The position numbers were made by a program, and so were the translations under genes. 64,000 nt of DNA from Streptomyces monashensis (lineage in GTDB: Bacteria; Actinomycetota; Actinomycetes; Streptomycetales; Streptomycetaceae). The notes below the pieces were generated by a model that did not search any database, was not told the DNA's origin, and saw only the letters and a program-made list of their open reading frames with translations. The stretch spans positions 84,543-148,542 of the forward strand of contig NZ_MLYO01000023.1 in NCBI RefSeq assembly GCF_001866665.1. Reading direction: 5' to 3'. Each line of letters begins with the position of its first letter. Within the stretch, counting starts at the first letter, position 1. Of the stretch, positions 12,801 through 22,370 are shown one piece after another.

Positions 12801-15800
12801 GCGCCTGCCCGGCGGCCCGCATGCGCGCCGGGTCGACGTGTCCGGACAGGTGCAGCACGAACTGCATGTGGTAGACGTCGAAGGCGCCGTCGGCGAGCGC
12901 GGCCTGGAACTGGATGCCGGACTGGCCCGGGGCCTGCGGCCACACCTCGACCAGCCTGCCGTACTCCTCCTCCCAGACCTCGATCTCGTCCTGGCGCACC
13001 CGGACCAGCGGGGCGTCGGAGGGCGTGAGCCCGCCGGTTCGCGGGTGCGCGGCGTGTACGGCCATGCCGTGCAGCACCTCGACCCACAGCTCGGCCAGTT
13101 CGGCGGCCCGCTCGCGGGACAGCAGCCCGGTGGGGAACATGAACGCGGCCTGCAACCGGGTGCCGTCGGCGGTGTCCAGGGCGACCGAGTTGACCTCCAG
13201 CGCGGACAGCGCGGGCAGGTCCGGGTCGGGCGCCGGGATCAGCTCGGCGGTCCAGGGCGCCGGTCCCCACCCGTGCGCGCGCAGCTGCTCGGGGACGTCG
13301 CTGGCGGAGATCCGGCCGAGGTAGTTGAACCCGATCTGCGGCACCGGGTACTCGGCCAGCTGCGGGCCGGTCTCCGGGTTCAGCCAGCGCAGCAGCCCGT
13401 ATCCCAGGCCCTTGTCCGGAACCCCGCGCAGCTGCTCCTTGACCAGCTTGACCGCCTGGCCGGCCGCGGGGCCGCCGGCCAGCACGTCGGCCAGGTCCAC
13501 CCCCCGCACGTCGATGCGGGCCGGGTACATGCTGGTGAACCAGCCGATGGTCCGGGAGAGATCGGCCCCGGGGACGACGTCCTCCTCTCGGCCGTGTCCC
13601 TCCAGCCGGACCAGGGTCGAGGAGTCGGCACCGCGCCAGCGGTCGACCGCCAGGGCGAGCGCGGCGAGCAGGACATCGGTCCCGGTGCCCCTGAACGCCG
13701 CGGGAAGCCTGGTCAGCACCGCCTCGGTGACCTCGGCGGACAGCTCCACCCGCACGGTGTCGAGCGTGGACATCACATCCACCGCGGGGTCGAACGCCCT
13801 GCTGCCCAGCGGGGGGTTCGGCGCCTCGAGCAGGTCGCGCCAGTACGTCAGTTCCGCTTCCCGCTCCGGGGAGAGCGCCTCGCTCGACAGCGCCGACGCC
13901 CACCGGCGGGCCGAGGTGCCGACCGCGGGCAGCTCGGGCGACCGTCCGGAGCGCACCCGCTGCCACGCCTCGGCGAGGTCCGACATGAGGATGCGCCAGG
14001 AGACGCCGTCCACCACCAGGTGGTGCAGCACCACGAGCAGCCGGCCCGCGCCCGACTCGGCGGCGAACCAGACGAAGTCCGCCATGGTCCCGGCCTCCGG
14101 GTCGAGTCGGCCGACCGAGGCGTCGAGCTCGGCCCCGGCCGCCCGCAGCGCGGCCGGCTCGTCCCACCGGCCGTCGCAGTCGACGCGGTGGATCAGGTCC
14201 GACGCCCGCACGGCGCCCCGCTCACGCACCACGAGGGAGGGCTCGTCACCGCGCACCAGCCGCGCGCGCAGGAGGTCGTGCCGGTCGAACACGGCGTCCA
14301 GCGTCGCCGCGAGGCCGCTCGCGTCGATGCCCGTGGGCAACTCCAGGACCATGGACATGGCGAACCGGTCCGTGCCGCCGCCGTGCTCGAACACATGCCG
14401 CGCCACCGGCTGCAGCGGCATCGGACCGACGCCGCCGCCCGCCGGCTCGGCGAGCACGGGCACCCGGTCCTTGCGGGCGGAGGCCACCTCGGCGAGACGG
14501 GCCGCCGTGCGGCACTCGAAGATCTCCCGTGTGCCGAGCTCCAGGCCCCGGGCCCGGGAGCGCGCCACCACCTGGATCGAGCGCAGGCTGTCCCCGCCCA
14601 CCGCGAAGAAGTCGTCGTCGACACCGACCCGGTCGACACCGAGCACGTCCGCGTACGCCGCGGTGATGATCCGCTCTGCCTCGGTGCGCGGCTCGCGGTA
14701 GGCACCGCCCAGGAACTCCGGCTCGGGCAGCGCCTTGCGGTCCAGCTTGCCGGTCGGGCCGAGCGGCAGCCGGCCGAGGGCCACGAAGGCCGACGGCACC
14801 ATGTAGTCGGGCAGCCGCGCCGCGACGAACGTGCGCAACTCGGCGGCGGAGGCGCCGGACTGCACATCCACGTCGCCGATACCGCCGGCGCCGTCGTCAC
14901 CGACGGCCCCCTCGCCGGTGTGCACCACGTACGCGACGAGCCGCCGCCCGCCCGAGGGCACCTCCCGGCTGATCACCACGGCCTCGCTGATCCCGGGGTG
15001 CTGTGTGATCGCCCCTTCGACCTCGGCCGTCTCGATGCGGAAGCCGCGCACCTTCACCTGGCCGTCGCCGCGGCCGACGCACTCCAGCAGCCCCCGCGCG
15101 TTCCAGCGGGCCAGGTCGCCGGTGCGGTACATCCGCTCGCCCGCGGGGCCGAACGGGTTCGCCACGAAGCGCTCGGCGGTCAGGCCCGGCCGGTCGTGGT
15201 AGCCGCGGCCGAGGCAGGTCCCGGCCACGTACAGCTCACCGACCACGCCCTGCGGCACCGGGGCGAGTCCCGGGCCCAGCACGTAGGCTCGCATGTTTCC
15301 CAGCGGGGTGCCGATGGGCGCGACGTCGCCGTCCGCCCATTCCTCGGACGCCGCGAGGGAGAACGCGGTGGCGTAGAAACTCTCGCTCTGTCCATAGGAG
15401 TTGACGATCCGCGCGCCGGGCAGGGCCTCGCGCAGCTGCCGCACCAGCCGGGCCGGGAGCACGTCGCCCGCGAGCACGACCGTGCGCACGTCGGGCGCCT
15501 TGCCCAGGTGGCCCGCCAGTTCCCCGAGCACCGAGGGGACCCCGCTGATCACCTGGCCGTCCCAGTGCTCCCGCTCGCCGAGCGCCAGCGCGTTCGGCAC
15601 CAGCTCGGCCGTGCCGCCGGTGGACAGGGTGGTCAGCAGCTCGAAGACCGAGACGTCGAAGTTCACGGAGGTGCCGGCCAGCATCCGCCATCCGGGCGGC
15701 GTGTCGAGGACGCGCGCCAGTTCGCGCACTCCGTTGACGACGCTCCGATGGGTGATCGCCGCGCCCTTCGGCCGGCCCGTGGAGCCGGACGTGTACATCA

Positions 15801-17631
15801 CGTAGGCCAGGTTGTCCGGACGGAGCGACGCGGCGCGGCCGGTGTCGCCCGGCGTCCCCTCGGGCGCACCCCACGCGGCGCGGTGGTCGAGGTTGACGCA
15901 CGCCATGTCGTGTTGCGGCAGGTCCCCCCATGTCGCGGTGTCGGTGACCACGAAGCGCGGGCGTGCCTCGGACAGCACGCTCTGTGCCCGTCCGGCGAGA
16001 TACCGCGGGTCCAACGGCAGGTATCCGGCGCCGGACTTGAGGATCCCCAGCAGGCCGACGACCAGGTCCTGCGTGCGCGGCAGCGCCAGCACCACCAGGT
16101 CCTCCGGTCCGGCGCCGCGCCGGACCAGCTCCCCCGCGACGCCGTTCGCCCGGTCGTCGAGCTCGCGATAGGTCAGGGTGCGGCCGTCGCACACGAGCGC
16201 CGGGGCGTCCGGGGTCCTGGCCACCTGGCTCTCGAAGAGCTCCGGGACCGTCAGGTCGGGCAGCGCCGTGGCGGTGTCGTTGAACCGCGTGAGGAGCCGG
16301 TCGCGTTCGGCCTCGTCGAGCACGTCGATGCCGCCGACGCCGCGCCGCGGGTCGGCCACGAGCCGGCCCAGCACCTGCACGAAGCGCTGCGCGAGGCCCT
16401 CGACGGTGTCCCTGTCGAACAGGTCGGTGGCGTACTCCAGGCGGACTCCCGCGCCGCCCGAGCCGTCCGGGATCATATTGAAGAACAGGTCGAACTTGGC
16501 CGTTCTGGTCTCCAGCGTCTCGGCCTCGACGTCGAGCCCGGCGAACTCCAGCTCGCCCAGCGGCTCCTGCCAGGCGAGCATCACCTGGAAGAACGGGTGG
16601 TAGGCGGTGGAGCGGTCCGGGTTCAGCAGCTCCACCAGCCGCTCGAACGGCATGTCCTGGTGGTCGTAGGCACCGAGCGACCGGTCCCGTACCCGCTCCA
16701 GCAGCCGCAGGAAGCTCGGGTTGCCGGAGAGGTCGACGCGCAGCACCCAGGTGTTGACGAAGAACCCGACGAGGTCCCGCAGCTCCTCGTCGGTGCGGCC
16801 CGCGATGGGCGCGCCGATGGTCACGTCGTCGCCGCACCCGAGGTGGTGCAGGAGCACCGCGAGCGCCGAGTGCATGACCATCGACACGGTGATGTCCTGT
16901 GCCGCGGCCAGCTTCTCCACCGCCCCGAGCAGGTCCGGGGCGATCGGGAACCGGACCAGGTCGCCGCGGGAGCTCATGGTCCTCGGGCGCGGGCGGTCCG
17001 TGGGCAGCGCCAGCGGCTGCGTCAGATCGGCCAAGGTCTCGCGCCAGTACGCCAGTTGCCGGGCGGCCAGGCTGTCCGGGTCGGACTCGTCGCCGAGCAC
17101 GTCCTGCTGCCACAGCGTGTAGTCCGCGTACTGCACCGGGAGCGGCTCCCACACCGGGGCCCCGCCCTGCCTGCGCGCCGAGTACGCGGTGCTGAGATCG
17201 CGGAGCAGCGGCCCGAGGGACTCCCCGTCCAGCGCGATGTGGTGCACCACCAGCACCAGGGTGTGCTCGCGCGGTCCGCACCGCAGCAGCCTGGCGCGGA
17301 TCGGCGCGTCGGCGGCCAGGTCGAAGGTCTGCCTGGCCGTCTCGTCGACCGCCGCCGCCCGCTGCTCCGGCGCGACCTCGACGACCGGCAGCACGAACGG
17401 CTTGTCCCCGGACGGCAGCACCTGCTGGTGCGGGACGCCGTCGTCGTCCTCGACGATCACCGTGCGCAGCACCTCGTGCCGGTCGATGACATCGCGGAAC
17501 GCGGCCTGCAGCGCGCCCACGCCCAGCTCACCGGTCAGCCGCAGGGCGAACGCGCCGTTGTAGGTCGGCGAAGGGCCTTCGAACCGGTCCACGAACCACA
17601 GCCGACGCTGCGCGAACGACAACGGGATCAT
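9865..17631 (-). CDS. NRPS, C-A(Piz)-T-E-C-A(?)-T, 2588 aa
   Basis: Dimodular NRPS with the same architecture and almost the same length as the next gene downstream. Order: C (HHIALDG ~128), A ([10 protein letters not shown] ~612), T (GGDS ~1010), E ([10 protein letters not shown] ~1200), C of DCL type (HHTLFDGWS ~1700), A ([10 protein letters not shown] ~2140), T (GGHS ~2530), then a RPQLRPM tail. The first A code reads DVF-S-V-A-S-Y-A-K, again piperazate-like, and is followed by epimerization, so D-Piz. The second reads D-V-P-F-E-A-L-V-E-K, which I cannot assign. The ATG has GGAG five bases upstream and lies 40 bp after the FAD monooxygenase stop. An N-terminal C domain means it accepts an upstream acyl or aminoacyl carrier, perhaps the PKS chain or the stand-alone carrier encoded just upstream. 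Confidence 0.95.
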   Translation of the reverse strand: MIPLSFAQRRLWFVDRFEGPSPTYNGAFALRLTGELGVGALQAAFRDVIDRHEVLRTVIVEDDDGVPHQQVLPSGDKPFVLPVVEVAPEQRAAAVDETARQTFDLAADAPIRARLLRCGPREHTLVLVVHHIALDGESLGPLLRDLSTAYSARRQGGAPVWEPLPVQYADYTLWQQDVLGDESDPDSLAARQLAYWRETLADLTQPLALPTDRPRPRTMSSRGDLVRFPIAPDLLGAVEKLAAAQDITVSMVMHSALAVLLHHLGCGDDVTIGAPIAGRTDEELRDLVGFFVNTWVLRVDLSGNPSFLRLLERVRDRSLGAYDHQDMPFERLVELLNPDRSTAYHPFFQVMLAWQEPLGELEFAGLDVEAETLETRTAKFDLFFNMIPDGSGGAGVRLEYATDLFDRDTVEGLAQRFVQVLGRLVADPRRGVGGIDVLDEAERDRLLTRFNDTATALPDLTVPELFESQVARTPDAPALVCDGRTLTYRELDDRANGVAGELVRRGAGPEDLVVLALPRTQDLVVGLLGILKSGAGYLPLDPRYLAGRAQSVLSEARPRFVVTDTATWGDLPQHDMACVNLDHRAAWGAPEGTPGDTGRAASLRPDNLAYVMYTSGSTGRPKGAAITHRSVVNGVRELARVLDTPPGWRMLAGTSVNFDVSVFELLTTLSTGGTAELVPNALALGEREHWDGQVISGVPSVLGELAGHLGKAPDVRTVVLAGDVLPARLVRQLREALPGARIVNSYGQSESFYATAFSLAASEEWADGDVAPIGTPLGNMRAYVLGPGLAPVPQGVVGELYVAGTCLGRGYHDRPGLTAERFVANPFGPAGERMYRTGDLARWNARGLLECVGRGDGQVKVRGFRIETAEVEGAITQHPGISEAVVISREVPSGGRRLVAYVVHTGEGAVGDDGAGGIGDVDVQSGASAAELRTFVAARLPDYMVPSAFVALGRLPLGPTGKLDRKALPEPEFLGGAYREPRTEAERIITAAYADVLGVDRVGVDDDFFAVGGDSLRSIQVVARSRARGLELGTREIFECRTAARLAEVASARKDRVPVLAEPAGGGVGPMPLQPVARHVFEHGGGTDRFAMSMVLELPTGIDASGLAATLDAVFDRHDLLRARLVRGDEPSLVVRERGAVRASDLIHRVDCDGRWDEPAALRAAGAELDASVGRLDPEAGTMADFVWFAAESGAGRLLVVLHHLVVDGVSWRILMSDLAEAWQRVRSGRSPELPAVGTSARRWASALSSEALSPEREAELTYWRDLLEAPNPPLGSRAFDPAVDVMSTLDTVRVELSAEVTEAVLTRLPAAFRGTGTDVLLAALALAVDRWRGADSSTLVRLEGHGREEDVVPGADLSRTIGWFTSMYPARIDVRGVDLADVLAGGPAAGQAVKLVKEQLRGVPDKGLGYGLLRWLNPETGPQLAEYPVPQIGFNYLGRISASDVPEQLRAHGWGPAPWTAELIPAPDPDLPALSALEVNSVALDTADGTRLQAAFMFPTGLLSRERAAELAELWVEVLHGMAVHAAHPRTGGLTPSDAPLVRVRQDEIEVWEEEYGRLVEVWPQAPGQSGIQFQAALADGAFDVYHMQFVLHLSGHVDPARMRAAGQALLERYPNLRSAFLTAAGGDPVQIVAEHVALPWRHLDLTGRSEAEQDAALDRALADDRADQLDPVRPPLLRLALLTCGPRQAKLVITAHHTLFDGWSSPLVIKDLVRLYAGTRDLAPVRGYGDYLAWLATRDREVSAARWKAEFAGFDQPTLMAAERASQGEASSLGRVEVPLSIDQGRELARRAAELGVTLNTLLQGAWAILLSKLTGSQDVVFGAAVNGRPADLPGSDEMVGLFVNTLPTRVFCRPDHSVGDVITELQNRQITLLDHHYYGLADIQRGVGLPALFDTIVVFENYPIDRDGIVEANASAGFTIDAIRPFAGSHYPLTLNSSDPYLRLSLDYQRDLFDRDAAETIAARLVRVLEQVLDDPATPVGAMEVLSVPERDRLVRGVNDTAHPVPADTLPGAFEAQVERDPDRVAVIGEQETLTYGEFNRRANRLAHWLVERGAGPERLVAVRIPRSVDLMVAIYAVVKAGAAYLPIDPELPADRVRHVLDSATPLLVLDETLPDVSGYPAGNPERALSPDNAAYVIYTSGSTGGPKGVQVAHRSIMNRLAWGLAHFDVGDEDRVLLSTTASFDVSVPELFAPLHAGAAVVVARPDGRRDPAYLAGLIRRERVTGADFVPSLLEAFVAEPTAKECDSLRWIEVAGEAFPPALADRAVDVLPACGVHNLYGPTEASVEVTVWQHVPGADRVPIGAPVWNTQVYVLDAALRPVAPGVAGELYLAGTGLARGYLGQPGLTANRFVACPFGEPGTRMYRTGDVVRWNQDDQVEYLGRSDFQVKVRGFRIELGEIEQVLTTHPDIDSAVAVVREDRADDQRLVAYVVPAGGTADPAAPDLTALTDLVREHLPEYMVPSAIVPLAALPTTPSGKLDRGALPAPDRTEAAAGRGPRNPEEEVLCRLFAELLGVPEVGIDVDFFGHGGHSLLATRLVGRIRNELNADVKVTTVFRNPTVAQLAARIGKPATSNRPQLRPMNV

Positions 17632-17671
17632 TGTGTCTCCAAATCGGCGGAACCAGGGAGCGGGTCGTCAC

Positions 17672-18859
17672 TCAGCTCTGGTCGAGCAGGGTCAAGAGTT
17701 CGTCGTTGTAGAAGTCGTCGATGGAGCACGCCCCCGACAGCGTCGAGAAGTACCGGTCGATGTGCTCCTGGTGGCCGACCAGTTTCCGCAGCATGTCCGT
17801 GCGCCCCTCGGGCTTGAGCTCGGCCACGTTGAGCGCGCCCTGGTAGTGGTTGAGCGCCTCGCCGCCCAGGTCGTTCTCGTAGCGCCGCAGCGCCGCCCGG
17901 AGCGCGTCGTCGTCGTGCAGCCGCTCCCCGATGCGGTCGGTGAGCGACTGGGCCTGGACGAAGGCCTCGGTGATGCCGCGGGCGGTGATGGAGTCCTTGT
18001 GGTTCACCGCGTCCCCGACCAGGACCCACCCGGGCCCGTAGGCCTTGCGGAAGTAGTTCTCCTGGTGCCCCGTGCCGTACAGCTGCTCCTCGCGCCTGCC
18101 CGCCCGCATCCGCTCCCACAGCTCGGGTGCCGTCGTGCGGAAGGCCTCGAGGTAGGCGGGCTCCACCGCCGTGCGGATCTCGCCGAAGTCCGCCTGGGGG
18201 AAGTAGGTCATGAGCAGCGTCAGGTCGTCGTTGGTGGGCAGGACGCCGATCCAGCGCCCCGGCCGCTCGTACAGCTCGAAGTGCGCCGGGACCCCGGACC
18301 AGTAGCTGTAGTAGGTGCAGGTCATCCGGGGATGCTCGATGACGTTGCGCGCGCCGGCCTTGCGGGCCACCAGCGAGCGCATGCCGTCCGCGCCGACGAC
18401 CAGGCGTGCCCGGTCCGTCGCCTCGGTGCCGCCGGGCGTGGTGTACCGCACCCCGACGACCCGGTCGCCCTCGAACACGAGGTCGTTGACCGCGCAGGAC
18501 TCCCGGAACTCCACACCGGCCGCGACGGCACCGTCCGCGAGGATCGGGTCGAGCACGTACCGCCGCGGCGCGTAGGTGGTCCGCAGGCCGTCGATCGGCA
18601 GGGAGAAGCCCTCGATGCGGACGCCGGGCGCCTCGTAGCTCTGGCGGGTGATCGGCCGGCAGCCCGCCTCGCGGAGCCTGTCGAGCAGTCCCCACCGGTG
18701 GAGCAGCGCGACGCCCTGCTGATGGATGTAGTGCGAGGACAGCGTGTCCTGCGGGAACCGCGCCTTCTCCAGGAGCAGCACGCGATATCCCTGCCGCGCG
18801 AACAGCATGGCCGTCGGCGAACCCGCACAACGGGCACCGATGACAATCACGTCGTACAT
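17672..18859 (-). CDS. FAD-dependent monooxygenase (PHBH / geranylgeranyl-reductase fold)
   Basis: A 395-residue single-component flavoprotein. The N-terminal VIVIGARCAGS is the FAD Rossmann motif (a GxGxxG variant) followed by an acidic strand end (LLLEK). The second FAD motif VLVGDAVNHKD lies near residue 285. The ATG was chosen at MYDVIVIG because it begins directly at the Rossmann strand. The gene sits 13 bp after a stand-alone carrier protein gene and near a stand-alone adenylation gene, all on one strand, so the likely substrate is an aminoacyl group held on that carrier. C-hydroxylation, N-hydroxylation or dehydrogenation are all possible. N-hydroxy amino acids occur in azinothricin-type depsipeptides, which makes N-oxidation attractive but unproven. 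I see no WxWxIP motif, so it is not a flavin-dependent halogenase of the tryptophan type. Confidence 0.85.
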   Translation of the reverse strand: MYDVIVIGARCAGSPTAMLFARQGYRVLLLEKARFPQDTLSSHYIHQQGVALLHRWGLLDRLREAGCRPITRQSYEAPGVRIEGFSLPIDGLRTTYAPRRYVLDPILADGAVAAGVEFRESCAVNDLVFEGDRVVGVRYTTPGGTEATDRARLVVGADGMRSLVARKAGARNVIEHPRMTCTYYSYWSGVPAHFELYERPGRWIGVLPTNDDLTLLMTYFPQADFGEIRTAVEPAYLEAFRTTAPELWERMRAGRREEQLYGTGHQENYFRKAYGPGWVLVGDAVNHKDSITARGITEAFVQAQSLTDRIGERLHDDDALRAALRRYENDLGGEALNHYQGALNVAELKPEGRTDMLRKLVGHQEHIDRYFSTLSGACSIDDFYNDELLTLLDQS

Positions 18860-18872
18860 GGCGCCTCTCCTT

Positions 18873-19106
18873 CTATCGGGTGACCGCACCCAGGGATTCG
18901 ATGTACGCGGAGATCGACGCCACCGTCGGGTTGAGGAACAGCTGGTCCATCGGGACCTCGACGCCCAACTCCTCGATGAACGCGCCCTGGATCCTGACCA
19001 TGACCACGGAATCCCCGCCCAGGGCGAAGAAGTCGTCGTCGTCCGCAAGGTCGGCGCGCCGGAGTTCCCGGCACCAGACAGCGTGCACGGCCTCGGAAAT
19101 CATCAT
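18873..19106 (-). CDS. Stand-alone peptidyl carrier protein
   Basis: A discrete 77-residue carrier protein. DDDFFALGGDSVVMVRIQ carries the phosphopantetheine-attachment serine (GGDS, the variant usual where a trans enzyme acts on the carrier-bound residue), followed by the helix II/III pattern LFLNPTVASI. The start was set at the ATG four bases after AGGGAG; the adjacent ATG three bases on is equally possible, and an upstream in-frame ATG at 19127 would place the Shine-Dalgarno inside the gene. It lies between the stand-alone adenylation gene and the FAD monooxygenase, which suggests a load-then-oxidise assembly of one building block that is then passed to the NRPS line. Confidence 0.9.
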   Translation of the reverse strand: MMISEAVHAVWCRELRRADLADDDDFFALGGDSVVMVRIQGAFIEELGVEVPMDQLFLNPTVASISAYIESLGAVTR

Positions 19107-19136
19107 GTTCCTCCCTGTTGTCATCACGTCCGCCGA

Positions 19137-20693
19137 CTAGGCACAGGCCTCGGCCAACGCCGCGCGGTCGACTTTTCCGTGCGGGCTCAGCGGAATCCGC
19201 GCAATGTTCGTGAACCTGGCCGGGACCATGTTCCGCGGCAGCGTCTCCAGGAGGCGGGTGCGCACGTCGTCCGCGGCGAGATCGGCCCCCGACGGGACGA
19301 CGAACGCGGTCAGCTCCGCCTCGCCGGAGTCGGTGTAGGTGACCACCACGGCGGCTTCCCGGACCCCGGCCAGCCTGCCGAGCGCGCGCTCGACATCGGT
19401 GGGGTCGATGCGCATGCCCCGCACCTTCACCTGCGCGTCCATCCTGCCGACGACGACGAGTTCGCCGGCCTCGGTCACGTAGCCGCGGTCGCCCGTGCGG
19501 TACAGCCTGCGCGGCGCGCCGTCGACCTCGATCGTCGTGAACCTCGCGTTCTCGGGGCCCGTGCCGCCCAGGTAGCCCGCGCCGACACCGGCCCCGGAGA
19601 TGCAGATCTCGCCCTGCTCCCCCGCCCCGACACCGCGCAGCCGCTCGTCGAGGAGGTGGATGTCGGTGTTGTGGGCCGGCCTGCCGACCGGTGCGATGTC
19701 GTGTTCGCCGCGCCAGTACGCGGCGAGGTCGTACGACGTCGCGACGTCCGTGCACTCGGCGACGCCGTACTGGTGCAGGAGGGTGCAGGTGTTGCCCTCG
19801 CGCCGCGCCCAGTCCGCGAGCCGTTCGACCTTCAGCGCCTCCCCGCCGAAGAGCACGTGGTCGAGCCGGGTGAGCGCGTCGCCGCCGCGGGCGGTCTCCC
19901 AGTCCACCAGCACGTACAGGGTGCTCGACGCGCAGTGCACGACGCGTATCTCGTGCTCGGTCAGGACGCGGTAGGCCAGCATGGCGTCGAAGTTCCGGCT
20001 CGGCACCAGGTGCTGGGTGGCGCCGCAGAACAGCGGTGTCATCAGGGCACGTTGGGAGAGGTCGAACCCGAACGCGCTGACGACCAGGTTGTGCGACCCG
20101 CTGTGCAGGCCGTACTCGAGCTTCAGCCAGTTCATCAGGTTGAACCAGCCCTCGTGCCGCACCGCGGTCAGCTTCGGCGTACCGGTGGAGCCGGACGTGA
20201 AGACGGCGTAGCACAGGTCGTCCCCGGTGACCGGGATGTCGGCTGAGGTCGCCGGGAGTCCGGCCAGGTGACCGGAGAGCCGCTGCAGATCGACGACCTC
20301 GGCGGCCGCCGACTCGACCATGGCGGCCGTCGCCGGGGAGGCCACGATCAGGGCGAGGCCGGGGACCTGGCCGAGCAGCAGCCGGAGCCGCGCCGACGGA
20401 TAGGCCGGGTCGAACGGTACGTAGGCCGCGCCCGCCTTCAGCGTGCCGAGGACGGCGACGAGCAGGTCGATCGAGTAGTCGAGACAGATGCCGACCCTGG
20501 CGCCCCGGCCGTGCCCGCGCGCGGCGAGGAAGTGCGCGAACCGGTTGGCCCTCGCGTCCAGTTCCGCGTACGTCACCCGCTCACCGGCACAGCGCACGGC
20601 GACGGCGTCGGGGGTGGCGCGCGCATGCGCCTCGAACTGCCGGTGGACGACGGGTGCCGGGGGCAGGGCGACCCGCTTTCCCTGAAGGATCAT
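19137..20693 (-). CDS. Stand-alone NRPS adenylation protein
   Basis: A single adenylation domain of 518 residues with no carrier or condensation domain attached. A3 reads [10 protein letters not shown] (the last Gly of the usual PKG is Leu), A7 YRTGDRGYV, A8 VKVRGMRID and A10 HGKVDR with the catalytic lysine. Pocket residues by eye are D-L-R-H-L-G-Q-D-V-K, which I do not recognise. The start was placed at MILQGKR; a longer open frame upstream runs through a repeat and the preceding regulator gene and is not credible. The carrier gene follows 30 bp downstream, so this protein probably charges that carrier with the amino acid that the FAD monooxygenase then modifies. Confidence 0.9.
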   Translation of the reverse strand: MILQGKRVALPPAPVVHRQFEAHARATPDAVAVRCAGERVTYAELDARANRFAHFLAARGHGRGARVGICLDYSIDLLVAVLGTLKAGAAYVPFDPAYPSARLRLLLGQVPGLALIVASPATAAMVESAAAEVVDLQRLSGHLAGLPATSADIPVTGDDLCYAVFTSGSTGTPKLTAVRHEGWFNLMNWLKLEYGLHSGSHNLVVSAFGFDLSQRALMTPLFCGATQHLVPSRNFDAMLAYRVLTEHEIRVVHCASSTLYVLVDWETARGGDALTRLDHVLFGGEALKVERLADWARREGNTCTLLHQYGVAECTDVATSYDLAAYWRGEHDIAPVGRPAHNTDIHLLDERLRGVGAGEQGEICISGAGVGAGYLGGTGPENARFTTIEVDGAPRRLYRTGDRGYVTEAGELVVVGRMDAQVKVRGMRIDPTDVERALGRLAGVREAAVVVTYTDSGEAELTAFVVPSGADLAADDVRTRLLETLPRNMVPARFTNIARIPLSPHGKVDRAALAEACA

Positions 20694-20772
20694 CAACTGA
20701 CTCCGATGCGAGAGGTGTCCGGTCGGACGAGCCGCCGGCACATCACGGGAACGGGCGTGCCGGCACCTGCGG

Positions 20773-20872
20773 GCGATGTGCCTGTGAGCGATGTGTGTCC
20801 GCGCGATGTGTGCCCAGGCGATGTGTGTGTACGGGCGATGTGTGTCTAGGCGGTGCGCTTGTCGGCGATGTG
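20773..20872 (+). repeat. 15-bp direct repeat, core GCGATGTG
   Basis: The 8-mer GCGATGTG starts at 20773, 20788, 20803, 20818 and 20835, with steps of 15, 15, 15 and 17, and again at 20865, two periods further on. Most copies extend to GCGATGTGTG. The array fills the gap between the stop of the LmbU-type gene and the start of the stand-alone adenylation gene; the last copy is inside the LmbU-type reading frame. It could be an iteron-like regulator site or simple slippage. Confidence 0.8.
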
Positions 20873-21550
20873 CGGATCGGCGGTGTCGAGCATGCGGGTC
20901 ACCCACTTGTCGACGGGCAGACCGTGTGCGGCGGCCGCCTTCGCGTAGTACTCCAGTTGCCCGGTGGACAGCTCGATGGTGAGCGTGGTGACCTCCTGCC
21001 GGCGCTTCTCGTCGCCACCGCCCGGGGCGATCTCGTCCGTGTCGCTCTGCACGGCCAGGCTGGCGCGGACCGCCCTGCGCAGTTCGTTGCGCGACCACTT
21101 CTGCTGCTCGGCCTTGCGCAGCCAGTAGTCCTGCTCCGGTGGGGACAGCCGGGTCACCTCGGCGTGGTGGGCGAAGCTGAGGTTGTCCCGCCTGCGGTGG
21201 TGCTCGAACCGCCGGGCCACCCACGCGTAGTTGCGCAGGGTCTGGTAGTCGAGTCCGGTGCGCTCGATCGCCTCCTTGTACCGCCGCCAGCCGTAGGCGG
21301 CCTCCCCGTAGATCAGCCAGTCGGCGAGCCACCAGGCCGAGGAGTTCACCAGCTCGCGCAGATTGGTGCCGATCTGCTCCCAGGAGCGCTCCGGCAGGTT
21401 CTGCGGGAAGACCATCCCCGACTTCTGCACCTTGGCCTGTGTCCCCACGAAGGACAGGACCACATCGCGCGGCGCCGGCTCACCGCGGTCGACCACCGGC
21501 CTCGCCTTGTACGTGCTCGCGGTTCTCACAGCCCCCGTCACCACCCTCAT
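20846..21550 (-). CDS. LmbU-family transcriptional regulator (copy 1)
   Basis: A 234-residue protein of the LmbU/NovE/HmtD family, regulators found only in antibiotic clusters. The hallmark block is present at about residues 55-130: SSAWWLADWLIYGE, then GLDYQTLRNYAWVARRFE, then LSFAHHAEV, which reads as a DNA-binding helical core. The carboxyl end (VTTLTIELSTGQLEYYAKAAA) resembles the second conserved block. The start is uncertain: the ATG given abuts GGGAG with no spacer, so the GTG two codons later (six bases from GGGAG) may be the true start. It is transcribed with the stand-alone adenylation gene and the NRPS genes downstream, so activation of that operon is the natural guess. A paralogue lies at 30355-31104. 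Confidence 0.88.
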   Translation of the reverse strand: MRVVTGAVRTASTYKARPVVDRGEPAPRDVVLSFVGTQAKVQKSGMVFPQNLPERSWEQIGTNLRELVNSSAWWLADWLIYGEAAYGWRRYKEAIERTGLDYQTLRNYAWVARRFEHHRRRDNLSFAHHAEVTRLSPPEQDYWLRKAEQQKWSRNELRRAVRASLAVQSDTDEIAPGGGDEKRRQEVTTLTIELSTGQLEYYAKAAAAHGLPVDKWVTRMLDTADPHIADKRTA

Positions 21551-21681
21551 CTCCCAACTCAGATTGACTTCACGGGTATTGACCGACCTCCTGCCGGAGC
21601 ACCCACAGCGGTGCGGACGGACGGCGACCTACCGTGCCTACCGGGTCCGTCGGGTCGATCCGACGTCGGTTCCCGCGGCGT

Positions 21682-21897
21682 TCACTCCGCCGCCATGGCC
21701 TCCCGCAGGCTCCTGGGCCGCAGGTCGGTCCAGTTCTGCTCGACGTACTGCAGGCACTCGGACCTGGCCGCCTCGCCGAAGACCACCCGCCAGCCGTCGG
21801 GGACCTCGGCGAACACCGGCCACAGGGAGTGCTGCTCCTCGTCGTTGACCACGACGTAGAAGCGGCCGTCCTCGTCGTCGAAGGGGTTCGTGCTCAA
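21682..21897 (-). CDS. MbtH-like protein (copy 1)
   Basis: A 71-residue MbtH-family protein ([24 protein letters not shown]..., with the conserved tryptophans of W-P-V-F, PDGWRVV and NWTDLRP). These small proteins bind NRPS adenylation domains and are needed for their solubility or activity. It is the first gene of the leftward NRPS set, 131 bp upstream of the LmbU-type gene. A second copy sits at 45947-46162, so each arm of the locus carries its own. Confidence 0.96.
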   Translation of the reverse strand: MSTNPFDDEDGRFYVVVNDEEQHSLWPVFAEVPDGWRVVFGEAARSECLQYVEQNWTDLRPRSLREAMAAE

Positions 21898-22370
21898 CTG
21901 GCACCGTCCTTAACCGTCACGGAGTGACTCGGGATGGGAAGTCGCCGGGCCGGGTGCGAGAGGGCACCGGGCGCGGATGCGACGACGGGCGTTGTCCGGT
22001 CGACAGGACACCCGGCGTCGGCGGCGACTCCAGCGTTGCCGTCACCGTAGGGACTCGGCCGTCGGCGCTACAAGGGCGGCGCGCCCACCGGCGTCCCGGG
22101 CGTCCGCCCGGACCCGCACCCCACCGGGATCCGCTGTACCCCGCCGGGTTCCTGTGCCACGATGCCGCTCCGTGGGCCGTGGACAGGCCGGTCGAGGCCT
22201 GCGTACGTCAGTTGCGTCCTGTCGCCGACGCGAGGGAGTGCGGGCGCGGTCGGCCTGCGGGGAGCCGGGGCTCCCGAGCGGACACACACCGCACGAGGTC
22301 CGCCCCGGCCCCGCCGGCCGCGCCCCGTCCCCTGGTCCGGCTGTGTGCGACCCGATCCCGAGGGAGAGCG
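21898..22370. other. Divergent intergenic region, mbtH (-) / thioesterase (+)
   Basis: These 473 bp lie between the leftward MbtH gene and the rightward thioesterase gene and must hold promoters for both. I see no convincing coding region. The main structure is the palindrome at 21993-22010, about 95 bp upstream of the MbtH start; AGGGAG at 22361 is the thioesterase ribosome-binding site. Confidence 0.6.
21993..22010. promoter_or_regulatory. Palindromic operator candidate, site 1
   Basis: TGTCCGGTCGACAGGACA is an imperfect 18-bp inverted repeat. It matches the consensus TGTCCSGYCGACRGGACA shared with the sites at 30143-30160 and 31924-31949. All three lie between divergently transcribed genes of this locus. 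The protein that would bind is unknown. Confidence 0.5.

Noticed and set aside
44..17817. Very long open frames on the plus strand opposite the NRPS genes (for example 2235-9965 and 10027-17817).
   Set aside because: They mirror the NRPS frames, are Arg/Gly/Pro-rich without domains, and arise from third-position G/C bias; every NRPS core motif is on the minus strand.
17672..18859. Flavin-dependent halogenase (chloro-Piz occurs in related compounds).
   Set aside because: No WxWxIP motif is seen and the protein is shorter than tryptophan-type halogenases; it fits a hydroxylase better.
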